Shown: in pieces, positions 7,761 through 15,155 of the stretch | Numbering within the stretch: the first letter of the stretch is position 1 | Layout: every line of letters starts with the position of its first letter | From: Beijerinckiaceae bacterium | GTDB lineage: Bacteria; Pseudomonadota; Alphaproteobacteria; Rhizobiales; Beijerinckiaceae | Direction: 5' to 3' | Assembly: GCA_947455285.1 (NCBI GenBank) | Contig: CANGOK010000006.1 | Span: forward strand, 1 to 28,533 | DNA: 28,533 nt | The notes under the pieces: generated by a model | What the model was told of the DNA's origin: nothing | Database searches by the model: none | Seen by the model: the letters and a program-made list of their open reading frames with translations, nothing else | Program-made: the position numbers and the translations under genes

Positions 7761-8816
7761 TTAGCCGCGCTTGTAGGGGCCAAGGTCCTTCAACGCCGCC
7801 TCCACGAAAGACATGTCGACCACGTCCTCCACGGTCGCATTGCCTTCGATCCAGCCCTGCGATTTATAGACTTCGTAGTCTTCCTTGAGGGTTGGAATAT
7901 CGACTTTTCCATCGGGGTCGATGCCATTGGGGACGATGGTGCGATAGACCTGCGGGTCCTTGATCGGCGTATATTCGGTGAGGACCTGAATGATCTCCTC
8001 CGCATTGTCGCCTGCGAGTTTCCCGTCTTTCAGCGCGCCGTAATAATAACGCACCGCCCGCAGATAGGCGCGCATGAAGCGAACGCCAAGGTCGCGGTTG
8101 GCGGACATCTTTTCCGAGAACAGGATCTGCGCGATGGCGTGATGAGGGCGCGTCTTGTCGTCGGACGTCGCTTCCACTGCAAAGCCTTTTATAATTGCCA
8201 GCGTGCCCGAAGGCTCTGTCGTGAAAGATGCGTCGATGGAATTGTTCTGGAACGCCAGCACATGGTCCGGATAGGACATGTCGACTGTCTCGATGTCCGA
8301 ATATTTCAGGCCCGCGATTTTCAACGCGCCCCACAGGCTGCCCCAGTTGCTATTGCCCGGACCATTCATGGCGATCTTCATGCCCTTGAGGTCCTTCAAC
8401 TCCTTGAAGCGTCCGCTTTCAATGTGCCGCTTGGCGATCAGACATTTGTTGACGCCATAGCCCGGCTGCGACGACGCCTTGTCGGCGACGATGCGCAATT
8501 TGATCCCGCGCGACACCGCGTTGTAGAGGCCCGCTGACACCGAGCCGCCGCCGACATCGAGCTGGCCTGCACCCATCGGAGCCACCATATTCGCGGCGGA
8601 GTTGAACGGTGACACCTTGATCGCGATGCGCTCTTCCTTGAACCAGCCCTTCTTGTCCGCGAGGAAGATCGAGACGTCGCTGGCGGAATTGGCGGAGCCA
8701 ATGTTCAGTTCTGCGATGGATTGCGCGATGGCGGGCATGGGAAAGGAAGGCGCGGCGAGCGCGGCGCCGCCGGCAAGAATTTCGCGACGGCTGATGAATG
8801 TTGGCTTGCCGATCAT
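7761..8816 (-). CDS. NMT1-type ABC transporter substrate-binding protein, last gene of the gentisate cluster
   Basis: A 351-residue binding protein of the NMT1/SsuA-like family. The reading frame stays open to 9122, but the start is placed at ATG 8816 because GAGGAGGG lies just upstream and the protein then begins with a proper signal (MIGKPTFISRREILAGGAA, ending AIAQ). The paired arginines suggest Tat export. Typical features follow: an ELNIGSANSASDVSIFLADKKGWF opening, GAGQLDVGGGSVSAGLYNA, and a MSYPDHVLAFQNNSIDASFTTEP pocket region. It is separated from the gentisate dioxygenase gene by a terminator and a candidate promoter, so it may be transcribed separately. No permease or ATPase is nearby. 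A ligand such as hydroxybenzoate is suggested only by position. Confidence 0.9.
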   Translation of the reverse strand: MIGKPTFISRREILAGGAALAAPSFPMPAIAQSIAELNIGSANSASDVSIFLADKKGWFKEERIAIKVSPFNSAANMVAPMGAGQLDVGGGSVSAGLYNAVSRGIKLRIVADKASSQPGYGVNKCLIAKRHIESGRFKELKDLKGMKIAMNGPGNSNWGSLWGALKIAGLKYSDIETVDMSYPDHVLAFQNNSIDASFTTEPSGTLAIIKGFAVEATSDDKTRPHHAIAQILFSEKMSANRDLGVRFMRAYLRAVRYYYGALKDGKLAGDNAEEIIQVLTEYTPIKDPQVYRTIVPNGIDPDGKVDIPTLKEDYEVYKSQGWIEGNATVEDVVDMSFVEAALKDLGPYKRG

Positions 8817-8854
8817 GATTCCCTCCTCAATGACCTCTCTGGATCTCAGGGGGC

Positions 8855-8882
8855 AGTCTAGCGGCCTGTCGCAAGCTTGCAA
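8855..8882 (-). promoter_or_regulatory. Candidate promoter of the NMT1-type binding-protein gene
   Basis: On the minus strand, TTGCAA (8877-8882), a 16-base spacer and TAGACT (8855-8860), about 39 bases before the start codon. The -35 overlaps the T-run of the preceding terminator, which would allow independent expression. The match is moderate only. Confidence 0.35.
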
Positions 8883-8916
8883 AGAAAAACGCCGGACTCG
8901 ATGCAAGCCCGGCGTT
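8881..8916 (-). terminator. Terminator after the gentisate dioxygenase gene
   Basis: On the minus strand AACGCCGG (8909-8916) pairs perfectly with CCGGCGTT (8888-8895), with extra pairing possible inside the loop, and runs into a TTTCTTT tract (8881-8889). It begins about 25 bases after the dioxygenase stop. Confidence 0.75.
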
Positions 8917-8940
8917 CGATTCTGAATATGCGAATTCGGC

Positions 8941-9984
8941 TTACTGGCGCTCTTCGCGATAGATGCCGAGCTTCTCCTGCGCGCTGCGGTCGGAGAAGGT
9001 GAAGTAGATCGCGTCCTTTGAAGCGCGCACCTTCTTCCAAACCCACGAAGGCACGCCCACCACATCGCTTTCGCCTGCGGTGAAGGTCTTGCCATCGAGT
9101 TCGAGGATGAGTTCGCCCTCAAGCACGACGATGGTCTGGCCGTCCGTGGCGCGCATGGGCTTGGTTTCGAGCCCCTTGGGCAGATGAGACAGCCAGGCGG
9201 CGATGGTGGGCATGGCCCAGTCGCCGTTCAGCGGGTTGAGGTAGCGCAGCGCATAGCCCAGATGGGCGTCCGGCTTGGTGTTCTCCGCAACCTGCATCAG
9301 CGAGGGGCGACTGCGCGCATAGGAATAGTTAAAGATCGGCGTGGTCAGGCCGAAGGGCGAATGAGGCGTCATGGGGCCAAGGCCTGAACCGAACTCGGAC
9401 ACCGACTGTCCTTCAGCCTTCGTCAGGATCTGGCTCTTGTCGTTCATGTGGTCCATGAACGCCGCCTCGTAGAAGTTGACCATGTGCAGGTCGAGGCCAT
9501 CGACCCAGATCACCGGCGAGTGGTTTTCCTGCCCGTGGTCGTGCCAGCCCATGCTGGGTGTGATGATGAAGTCGCCCCGTTGCATCGTGGTCTTTTCGCC
9601 AGCGACGGCGGTGAAGCCGCCATTGCCTTCAAGCACCATGCGCAGGGCCGAGGCGGTGTGGCGATGGGCGGGGGCGATTTCGCCGGGCATGATGAGCTGC
9701 AGGCCCGCATACATGGTCGCGGTGATGCGTGAGCCGCCCGGCATGGCCGGGTTTTCGAGCACGAGCACACGGCGCTCGGCCTCTTCGGCGGTGAGCAGAT
9801 CGCCTGCCGCCATCAGCAGGGGCTTCGCCTTGGCGAAGTGCCAGACATGGGGGACGAACTTGCTCTTGGGCTCAGTCGGAACGAGGCCCTTCAGCACTTC
9901 CCACAGGGGCGCGAGGGATTGGGGCGTCAGGGTGTCGTAGTAGGACTGGCGGGCCGGTGAGACGCCCTCGGCGGCGGTTTGCAT
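8941..9984 (-). CDS. Gentisate 1,2-dioxygenase
   Basis: A cytoplasmic Fe(II) bicupin that opens the ring of gentisate (2,5-dihydroxybenzoate) with O2 to give maleylpyruvate. From ATG 9984 it is 347 residues, the usual length. This start has GGAG six bases upstream; alternatives are ATG 9996 and GTG 10029. The first cupin carries the iron ligands in APAHRHTASALRMVLEG (His107, His109) and GWHDHG (His148), close in number to His104/His106/His145 recalled for the E. coli enzyme. The second cupin (ATDGQTIVVLEGELILELDGK) is degenerate, as is usual. Other family blocks are YDTLTPQSLAPLWEVLKGLVP near the N-terminus and the C-terminal FTFSDR region. It shares a strand with 3-hydroxybenzoate 6-monooxygenase and a FAH-type hydrolase, completing a gentisate route. 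A symbol is withheld because several (nagI, gtdA, sdgD) are in use. Confidence 0.93.
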   Translation of the reverse strand: MQTAAEGVSPARQSYYDTLTPQSLAPLWEVLKGLVPTEPKSKFVPHVWHFAKAKPLLMAAGDLLTAEEAERRVLVLENPAMPGGSRITATMYAGLQLIMPGEIAPAHRHTASALRMVLEGNGGFTAVAGEKTTMQRGDFIITPSMGWHDHGQENHSPVIWVDGLDLHMVNFYEAAFMDHMNDKSQILTKAEGQSVSEFGSGLGPMTPHSPFGLTTPIFNYSYARSRPSLMQVAENTKPDAHLGYALRYLNPLNGDWAMPTIAAWLSHLPKGLETKPMRATDGQTIVVLEGELILELDGKTFTAGESDVVGVPSWVWKKVRASKDAIYFTFSDRSAQEKLGIYREERQ

Positions 9985-10054
9985 GGGAAGCTCCATCCCT
10001 GATGGTTTATTCGGGACCAAGTCTATCACCGGGCCAACGCGCTCGCAAAGGAAA

Positions 10055-10079
10055 CAGCCTCCCTTTTTGGAGGAGGCTG
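10055..10079 (-). terminator. Stem-loop between the MFS and gentisate dioxygenase genes
   Basis: On the minus strand CAGCCTCC (10072-10079) pairs with GGAGGCTG (10055-10062) over a nine-base loop, followed by TTTCCTTT. It lies about 26 bases after the MFS stop. The T-run is interrupted, so it may be a weak terminator, a processing site or an RNA-stability element. Confidence 0.45.
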
Positions 10080-10105
10080 CATCGTCGCGTTGGTCGTGTT
10101 TGGGA

Positions 10106-11359
10106 TCAGGCCGACTGGCTTTGCGGCTTCTCGATGAAGAAGACGAACATGTTCGCCAGCACGATCGTGAAGGCCATGAAGTAGAAGGTCGAGATCAACC
10201 CGAAGTTGTCGGCGATCCAGCCGCAGACCACGAGGCCGAGCGAATTGCCGACCGCCTGAAAGCCGAACAGCAGGCCGATGGCAGAGCCGCCCATGCCCTT
10301 TGGCGTCGCGTCGAGGGTCCAGGCCTGCAGCACGGCGCGGATGGCGAAGAGGAAGAAGCCCAGAACCGCCACGAAGAAGACGAACAGCGGGGTGCCGCCG
10401 GTGAAGATCATCATCAGGATGACGACGGCGGTCATGGCCATGCTCGACATCATGATGCTGCGCGGGCCGACCTTGTCCGACATGGCGCCAGCGACGGGCG
10501 AGGCGACGAAACCGGCAAGCTGCAGCGCCATCATGGCCGCGCCGATGGCCCAGGGCGAATAGTCCATGACATTCGCCAGATAGAGCGGCACGAAGACCAT
10601 CAGGGAGCCCTGCGTCATCGAGCGGAACGAGGAGCTCGTGGCCAGCAGCATCATGGTGCGGTTCTTCAGAAGGCCGCCGAAGCCCTGCAGCACGCCCTTG
10701 AAGCCGATGCCCTTGTCCGCGGCCTTCTTGCCGTCCATCTGCAGCTTCCCAAGCCACCAGAAGATCGCGGCCGCCATGACGATGCCGGGAATGACGTTGA
10801 AGATCATCACCTGACGCCAGGTGAAGTTGAAATCGAAGGCGATGCCGCCGATGACCGCGCTGCTGAGCAGGACGCCTGCAACAAGCGGCGCCACGGCGTC
10901 GCCCACGTTGCCGCCCATGCCATGGATCGACACGACGAGACCTTTGCGCTCCGGGAAGCGGTTGGCCAGCGTGGGGATGGCGGTGGGGTGCCAGATTGTG
11001 TTGCCAATGCCGATAAGAATGGCGCAGGCCAGCAGCATCCAATAGGCGTGGCTGACTGCCATGATCATGTAGGGGAAGCCGATCCATGCCAGCGAAAGGG
11101 CCATGAGCAGGCCCTTGCGGCCAACCGAATCCACGATCATGCCGCCAGGGATGTTCGACAGCGCGCCTGCGAAAGCCTGAGCGGCCGTGATCGAGGCGAT
11201 CTGCGTATAGGAGAGGCCGAGTTCAAGGCCGATGACGGGAGCCAGCACATAGAAGGTCGCCGGATACCAATGGGTCAGCGCGTGGCCGATGGTGATGAGC
11301 CATACTTCGTTCAACGAACGCTTCGCCTCGGTGTCCGGGGCCGTCGCCACTGCCGTCAT
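10106..11359 (-). CDS. MFS transporter (Fsr-like, 12 transmembrane segments)
   Basis: A 417-residue inner-membrane carrier of the major facilitator superfamily, with about 12 hydrophobic segments and a central cytoplasmic loop near residues 205-235 (KLQMDGKKAADKG). The loop between segments 2 and 3 carries the MFS signature (GGMIVDSVGRKGLLM), and a weaker copy (GAMSDKVGPR) follows in the second half. The opening (VWLITIGHALTHWYPATFYVLAPVI) resembles the fosmidomycin-resistance/Fsr group rather than the AAHS aromatic-acid carriers. The start at 11359 has AGGAG upstream. It lies between DoxX and gentisate dioxygenase on the same strand, so uptake or export of hydroxybenzoate or gentisate is plausible by context; efflux of a toxic aromatic is equally possible. 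A hairpin separates it from each neighbouring gene. Confidence 0.9.
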   Translation of the reverse strand: MTAVATAPDTEAKRSLNEVWLITIGHALTHWYPATFYVLAPVIGLELGLSYTQIASITAAQAFAGALSNIPGGMIVDSVGRKGLLMALSLAWIGFPYMIMAVSHAYWMLLACAILIGIGNTIWHPTAIPTLANRFPERKGLVVSIHGMGGNVGDAVAPLVAGVLLSSAVIGGIAFDFNFTWRQVMIFNVIPGIVMAAAIFWWLGKLQMDGKKAADKGIGFKGVLQGFGGLLKNRTMMLLATSSSFRSMTQGSLMVFVPLYLANVMDYSPWAIGAAMMALQLAGFVASPVAGAMSDKVGPRSIMMSSMAMTAVVILMMIFTGGTPLFVFFVAVLGFFLFAIRAVLQAWTLDATPKGMGGSAIGLLFGFQAVGNSLGLVVCGWIADNFGLISTFYFMAFTIVLANMFVFFIEKPQSQSA

Positions 11360-11439
11360 GCGGGAAACTCCTGATAATTGAATAAAAGCGTCGCTCGAAT
11401 CGTGCCGAGCAGCCCTCTCTCGCTATTCTTAGTTCTCTA

Positions 11440-11451
11440 CACATTAATGTG
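11440..11451. promoter_or_regulatory. Perfect 12-bp palindrome upstream of the MFS gene
   Basis: CACATTAATGTG reads the same on both strands and lies about 80 bases before the MFS start, between a stem-loop and the gene. AT-rich palindromes of this kind are typical regulator-binding sites. A poor promoter-like pair (TTCACA, 17 bases, AAGAAT, minus strand) overlaps it. The regulator is unknown. Confidence 0.35.
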
Positions 11452-11456
11452 AAGTG

Positions 11457-11491
11457 AGCGGGTCGGCAACGCTTTCGCGCGCCGACCCGCT
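11457..11491 (-). terminator. Stem-loop directly after the DoxX gene
   Basis: A perfect 11-bp stem, AGCGGGTCGGC (11457-11467) with GCCGACCCGCT (11481-11491), over a 13-base loop, starting seven bases past the DoxX stop. No T-run follows on the minus strand, so a Rho-independent terminator is unproven; an mRNA 3'-end barrier is possible. Confidence 0.5.
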
Positions 11492-11497
11492 GTTTCT

Positions 11498-11965
11498 TCA
11501 GAGTTCTTTGCCGAGAAGCCGGTCCAGCGACCACGGTCCGCCGCCGCGAAGCGCTATTGCGAAGCACATGAAGCCCCACAAGAGCACAAATTCGTAGCCC
11601 TTGTTGAGCCAGCTGAAGCCATTGCCCCAGTAGATCACGAAGGTCAGGAAGGCCATTTCGATGGCGTTGGCCGCCGCCCAGAAGCGCGTGAACAGGCCCA
11701 GGATGATGCAGAGGCCGCCGACGCCTTCGACCGCGAACAGGAGATGGGAAAGCGCGAAATTATAATCTGCGGCCCAGGGCATCGTCGCGTCGAGGGCCTT
11801 GGTCTGGGCCTCCATGCCACGCAGCCATTTGCCATAGCCATGGACGAGCAACACCCAGCCGACGCCGAAACGCACCACGACCCATGAAAGCGGAATGGCG
11901 TAATCGTAGAGGCGGCGAAGGCGCGGAATGAAGAGTTCGGGCTCCTGGCCCGGCGGCGTTCTCAT
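11498..11965 (-). CDS. DoxX-family membrane protein
   Basis: A 155-residue integral membrane protein with about four hydrophobic segments: LSWVVVRFGVGWVLLVHGYGKW, FALSHLLFAVEGVGGLCIILGLF, AAANAIEMAFLTFVIYWG and YEFVLLWGFMCFAIAL. The first two carry DoxX-family patterns (RxxxGxxxLxHGxxKW; EGVGGLxIxLGLFTR). Family members are small quinone- or redox-linked membrane proteins of mostly unknown role; the namesake is a subunit of archaeal thiosulfate:quinone oxidoreductase. The gene lies 60 bp after the binding-protein gene in the gentisate cluster. The upstream GGGGG makes a weak ribosome site. A link to membrane redox or handling of aromatic intermediates is speculation. Confidence 0.88.
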   Translation of the reverse strand: MRTPPGQEPELFIPRLRRLYDYAIPLSWVVVRFGVGWVLLVHGYGKWLRGMEAQTKALDATMPWAADYNFALSHLLFAVEGVGGLCIILGLFTRFWAAANAIEMAFLTFVIYWGNGFSWLNKGYEFVLLWGFMCFAIALRGGGPWSLDRLLGKEL

Positions 11966-12025
11966 GTGTGTTTTCCCCCTTTGCCGAGCGACGATGCGCC
12001 GCCCGGCATAGGTGGGAGTTTTGCT

Positions 12026-12982
12026 TTACTTTTTAGCAGGCTGCAACTGAACGAGCGTGGACAGCTGTTCTTTCGTCAGCGGCGCCGGAATGAACTTCAG
12101 CTTCACCGCATCGTCATTCATTTCCACGATGCCGTCCATCTTGTCGGGATTGGCGCGGTCCTTCTGAACGAATTCATCGCGGGTGCGGATGGCGATCTGA
12201 TCGGAAACCTCAGCCCATTTGGCGTAAGCCTTGATGGCGTCGGGGCTCGACCATAGCCATTCGATGGTTTCGCGATAGGCTGCCATGTAGCGGGCCATTG
12301 CGTCGGCGTTCTTTTCGAGCGATCCGGCGTTGGCGAGGATCACGCGCACCGGCTGATTGCGGAATTCTGGAACCTCATCGCCCTTGGCGAGCACGCGGAT
12401 GCGTCCGCTCTCGAGTGCATCAAGCACCAGTGGGGGCGCGGTCCAGCCGATGTCGACCTGTCCGCTCATCACCTGCGTGAATGTCGTGGGCGGGCTGCCG
12501 GTGGCGGTCGGCTTGGTGTTCACTCCAGCCATCTTAGACAGCGCCATGACCATGACCTGCGTGGACGAGCCCGTGGTCGAATAGGCCATGGTCTTACCCT
12601 CGGCGTCCTTCATTGTCTTGAGGGGCGAGGCGGCGGGCACATACCAGAACTCATAATAGCCGCGCATGGTCGCGCCGAGGATGCGCACGGGCGCGCCCTT
12701 GGCGAAGGCGCCCATGACGCCATAGGTGCCGACGCCGATGCCGATGTCCACGCTGCCGGAGATCACGGCCTGCTGGGTCTCGCCGCCGCCCTGCGTGTAA
12801 AGCACTTCAAGCTGAAGGCCATGCTTTTTGAAAATGCCGGCGTCCTGACCGAGTTCGGAAACGGAGTTCTCCCAAACGCCGCGCTGGCCCACGGCGACTT
12901 TTAGCTTGTCTTGCGCAAAGGCGGGCAGGGTCGCGAGGGTGGCGAAGGCGCAGGAAAGCGCCAGTCTGGCGAAAGTCTTCAT
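12026..12982 (-). CDS. ABC-type substrate-binding protein in the gentisate cluster
   Basis: A 318-residue periplasmic binding protein of the NMT1/SsuA-TauA type. Residues 1-23 are a Sec signal (MKTFARLALSCAF... ending AFAQ). The mature part has LKVAVGQRGVWENSVSELG, GIFKKHGLQLEVLYT, AVISGSVDIGIGVGTYG and VMSGQVDIGWTAPPLV. It aligns over its full length with the protein at 17959-18912, with shared blocks AVISGSVDIG, FAKGAPVR, GKTMAYS and TQVMSGQ; the two are clear paralogues. AAAGGA precedes the start. It lies directly downstream (32 bp) of the 3-hydroxybenzoate 6-monooxygenase gene, so it is probably co-expressed with the pathway and may bind its substrate. No permease or ATPase gene is present in the window. 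Confidence 0.92.
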   Translation of the reverse strand: MKTFARLALSCAFATLATLPAFAQDKLKVAVGQRGVWENSVSELGQDAGIFKKHGLQLEVLYTQGGGETQQAVISGSVDIGIGVGTYGVMGAFAKGAPVRILGATMRGYYEFWYVPAASPLKTMKDAEGKTMAYSTTGSSTQVMVMALSKMAGVNTKPTATGSPPTTFTQVMSGQVDIGWTAPPLVLDALESGRIRVLAKGDEVPEFRNQPVRVILANAGSLEKNADAMARYMAAYRETIEWLWSSPDAIKAYAKWAEVSDQIAIRTRDEFVQKDRANPDKMDGIVEMNDDAVKLKFIPAPLTKEQLSTLVQLQPAKK

Positions 12983-13015
12983 TGTTTGTCCTTTCGAAAG
13001 AGGCGGTGAATGCGG

Positions 13016-14206
13016 TCAGTCGCCGATTGGCGGGGGATCGTAGAGCCAGGCCATGGATTCCATCGCCTCTTTTTGCGTGCGCGCGCCAAGCACCGCATTG
13101 CGCAGATCGCGCACGGCGTTGGATGCATGATAGGCCTCTCCGTAAAGCCGCGCAGTCAGCTGCACGCGTGCGGTGCGCAGATAGCGCTCTTGCTGATAGG
13201 CGAGAAAGGCGCTGGCGTCATCGCCCTTGGAGAGTTCGATCTTGCGCGCAAGGCAGACCGCGTCCTCAATGGCCATATTCGCGCCCTGCGCGAGATATTG
13301 CAGCATGGGATGGGCGGCGTCGCCGAGCAGGGTGATGTTGCCTTTGCTCCAGTCGCGGATCGGGGGACGATCGCAGAGCACCCACATGCGCCAGCTCTCG
13401 ATCTTTCCGAGCAATGTGCGCACGGGTTCGCAGGTTTTGGCGAAACGCTCGTGTAGCTCCGCAGGATCGCCATAGGCGTCCCAGCCTTCGGCGAATTTGT
13501 TCGAGTGGAAGACCGCCACGAGATTATAAAGCTCGCCGCCGCGCATGGGATATTGCACGAGATGGGTCTTTTCGCCCGCCCAGATGATCATGGCCCAGGC
13601 GCGCAGCTCCTCCGGCATTTCCTTGGTCGGAAGCACCGCGCGATAGGTGACGTGGCCGGAGACGACCGGCTTGCCGTCGCCGACGATCTTCTGCCGCACG
13701 ACGGACCACAAACCATCAGCGCCGACGAGCGCCTTGCCCTCGTAAGTTTCACCCGTCTCGGTGCGCACCGTGACATGGCTGCCCTTGTCATCGATGTCCG
13801 ACACCTTTTGCGAGGTCTTCAAGGTGATGAAGGCGGGATATTCCTTGCAGGCGTCGAGCAGCGCGTTGTGCAGGTCGGCGCGATGGATCACCGCATAGGG
13901 ATGTGTGAAGCGGTCGAGAAATCTCTCGTCAAGATTGATGCGCGTCACCACCTCGGCGGTGATGGCGTCGCGCATCATCAGATATTCTGGAAACACCGCG
14001 AGCTTGCGCACCTTCTCGGTGATGCCGAGCTTTTCGAACATGCGGAACACATTCGGCCCGAGCTGGATGCCCGCGCCGATTTCGCCAAATTCGCTCGCTT
14101 GTTCGAGCAAGAGGCTGCGAAAGCCCTTGCGGGCCAACGCCAGAGCGCAGGCGAGCCCACCAATGCCGCCGCCGATGATGACGTAGGGAAGATCCTTATT
14201 CGCCAT
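13016..14206 (-). CDS. 3-Hydroxybenzoate 6-monooxygenase (FAD-dependent)
   Basis: A 396-residue class A flavoprotein monooxygenase, which for this subgroup converts 3-hydroxybenzoate, NADH and O2 to gentisate. FAD motifs in order: GxGxxG at residues 12-17 (VIIGGGIGGLACALALARKG), the DG motif near 164 (GADGLWSVVR) and the GD motif at 295-296 (ITLLGDAAHPMLQYLAQGAN). Three residues line up with those recalled as catalytic in Rhodococcus 3HB6H: His215 (THLVQYP; His213), Tyr219 (Tyr217) and Gln307 (YLAQG; Gln301). Salicylate 1-hydroxylases are the nearest alternative. Neighbouring gentisate dioxygenase and FAH-type hydrolase genes favour the gentisate-forming reaction. The start at 14206 follows AAGGAGAG. 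It is spaced 47 bp after the hydrolase gene and 33 bp before a binding-protein gene, consistent with one operon. Confidence 0.88.
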   Translation of the reverse strand: MANKDLPYVIIGGGIGGLACALALARKGFRSLLLEQASEFGEIGAGIQLGPNVFRMFEKLGITEKVRKLAVFPEYLMMRDAITAEVVTRINLDERFLDRFTHPYAVIHRADLHNALLDACKEYPAFITLKTSQKVSDIDDKGSHVTVRTETGETYEGKALVGADGLWSVVRQKIVGDGKPVVSGHVTYRAVLPTKEMPEELRAWAMIIWAGEKTHLVQYPMRGGELYNLVAVFHSNKFAEGWDAYGDPAELHERFAKTCEPVRTLLGKIESWRMWVLCDRPPIRDWSKGNITLLGDAAHPMLQYLAQGANMAIEDAVCLARKIELSKGDDASAFLAYQQERYLRTARVQLTARLYGEAYHASNAVRDLRNAVLGARTQKEAMESMAWLYDPPPIGD

Positions 14207-14253
14207 GGTCTCTCTCCTTACTTCAGCTGCGTCAATTGATGGGCGCAGGGGCC

Positions 14254-15111
14254 TTAGCCCGCGCGCACCTGCACCTTCATGGCGCCGACCTTCTCGATGC
14301 TTGCGTTGATCGTGTCGCCGGGAACGACGCGGTTCACGCCTTCGGGCGTGCCGGTCATGAGGATGTCGCCGGGCTGCAGGGTGTAGAAGGTCGAAGCCCA
14401 GGAGATGAGGTCGCGGACCGTCAGGATGAGGTCGCCCGTGTTGGCGTTCTGCCGGGGCTCGTCGTTGACGGTCAGCACCATCTGCTGGCTGTTAGGCTCG
14501 CCGACTTCATCGGGCGTCACCATCCAGGGGCCGAGCACCGTGAAGGTGTCGAGCGACTTGCGCAGGCTGCGCTCTTCCTGACCGCGGATCGTCATGTCGA
14601 GGCCGATGCAATAGCCCGCGACATAGTCCAGCGCGTCTTCCTTCGACACATTGCGCGCGGGCTTGCCGATGATGGCGACGAGTTCGATCTCGTGATCGTT
14701 GCGGCGCTCGGGCATGCTCACGGCGACGCCTTCGGAGGCGCCGACGATGGAGGAGGTGGCCTTGAGGAACAGGCCGATGGTCTGGATCTCAATCACCTTG
14801 CGGTTGAAGTTGATCTCGACGTCATTGCGCGACTCTTCGAGATGCGCCTTGTAGTTGACGGGTGCCGCCACGACCTTGCCGGGATTGGCGACGGGGGGAA
14901 GCAGCTTCACCTGAGCCAGCGGAATCGCCTTTGCGCCCTTGGCGGCTTCCAGAATGCGCGGCTTCAGCATTTCGAGGTTTTCGATGAGCTGATCGGTGCT
15001 CGGCAGCGGATAGCGATAGGCGGGCAGGGCGTCCAGCGCGGCGGTGACGTCGAGCACCTGATCGCCCTGCACGAGGCCGAGGCGGTTGTCATCGAAGCGG
15101 CAGATTTTCAT
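14254..15111 (-). CDS. Fumarylacetoacetate hydrolase-family protein, probable fumarylpyruvate hydrolase
   Basis: A 285-residue FAH-superfamily enzyme. It has an N-terminal cap of about 65 residues, then the catalytic domain with PGKVVAAPVNYKAHLEE, the metal-binding Glu141-x-Glu143 (NDHEIELVAIIG) and Asp172 (GYCIGLDMTIRGQEERS), and later TFTVLGPWMVT and GDILMTGTPEGV, all classic for the family. In the gentisate route such an enzyme splits fumarylpyruvate to fumarate and pyruvate. Position beside 3-hydroxybenzoate 6-monooxygenase and with a gentisate dioxygenase supports this. Some relatives hydrolyse maleylpyruvate directly or decarboxylate oxo-acids, and that distinction cannot be made here. 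The start at 15111 follows GGAGA. The gene is separated by 44 bp from the aldolase-fold gene upstream. Confidence 0.88.
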   Translation of the reverse strand: MKICRFDDNRLGLVQGDQVLDVTAALDALPAYRYPLPSTDQLIENLEMLKPRILEAAKGAKAIPLAQVKLLPPVANPGKVVAAPVNYKAHLEESRNDVEINFNRKVIEIQTIGLFLKATSSIVGASEGVAVSMPERRNDHEIELVAIIGKPARNVSKEDALDYVAGYCIGLDMTIRGQEERSLRKSLDTFTVLGPWMVTPDEVGEPNSQQMVLTVNDEPRQNANTGDLILTVRDLISWASTFYTLQPGDILMTGTPEGVNRVVPGDTINASIEKVGAMKVQVRAG

Positions 15112-15155
15112 TCACGTCTTCTCCAATAGGTCCGCTATGCGGATGAATATCGATC

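Noticed and set aside
8817..9122. 102-codon N-terminal extension of the NMT1-type binding protein
   Set aside because: It would run into the end of the gentisate dioxygenase gene and across a terminator, and it hides the signal peptide; ATG 8816 has a strong GAGGAGGG site.
9983..11374. Long plus-strand open frame (463 codons) opposite the MFS gene and the start of the dioxygenase gene
   Set aside because: Its product is rich in His, Arg, Asp and Gly with no domain pattern, as expected for the antisense of a GC-rich gene; the minus-strand MFS protein has clear membrane segments and motifs.
13505..15129. Plus-strand open frames (244 and 297 codons) opposite the monooxygenase and FAH-type genes
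   Set aside because: Their products show no domain, and both lie wholly on the antisense of genes with intact catalytic motifs.
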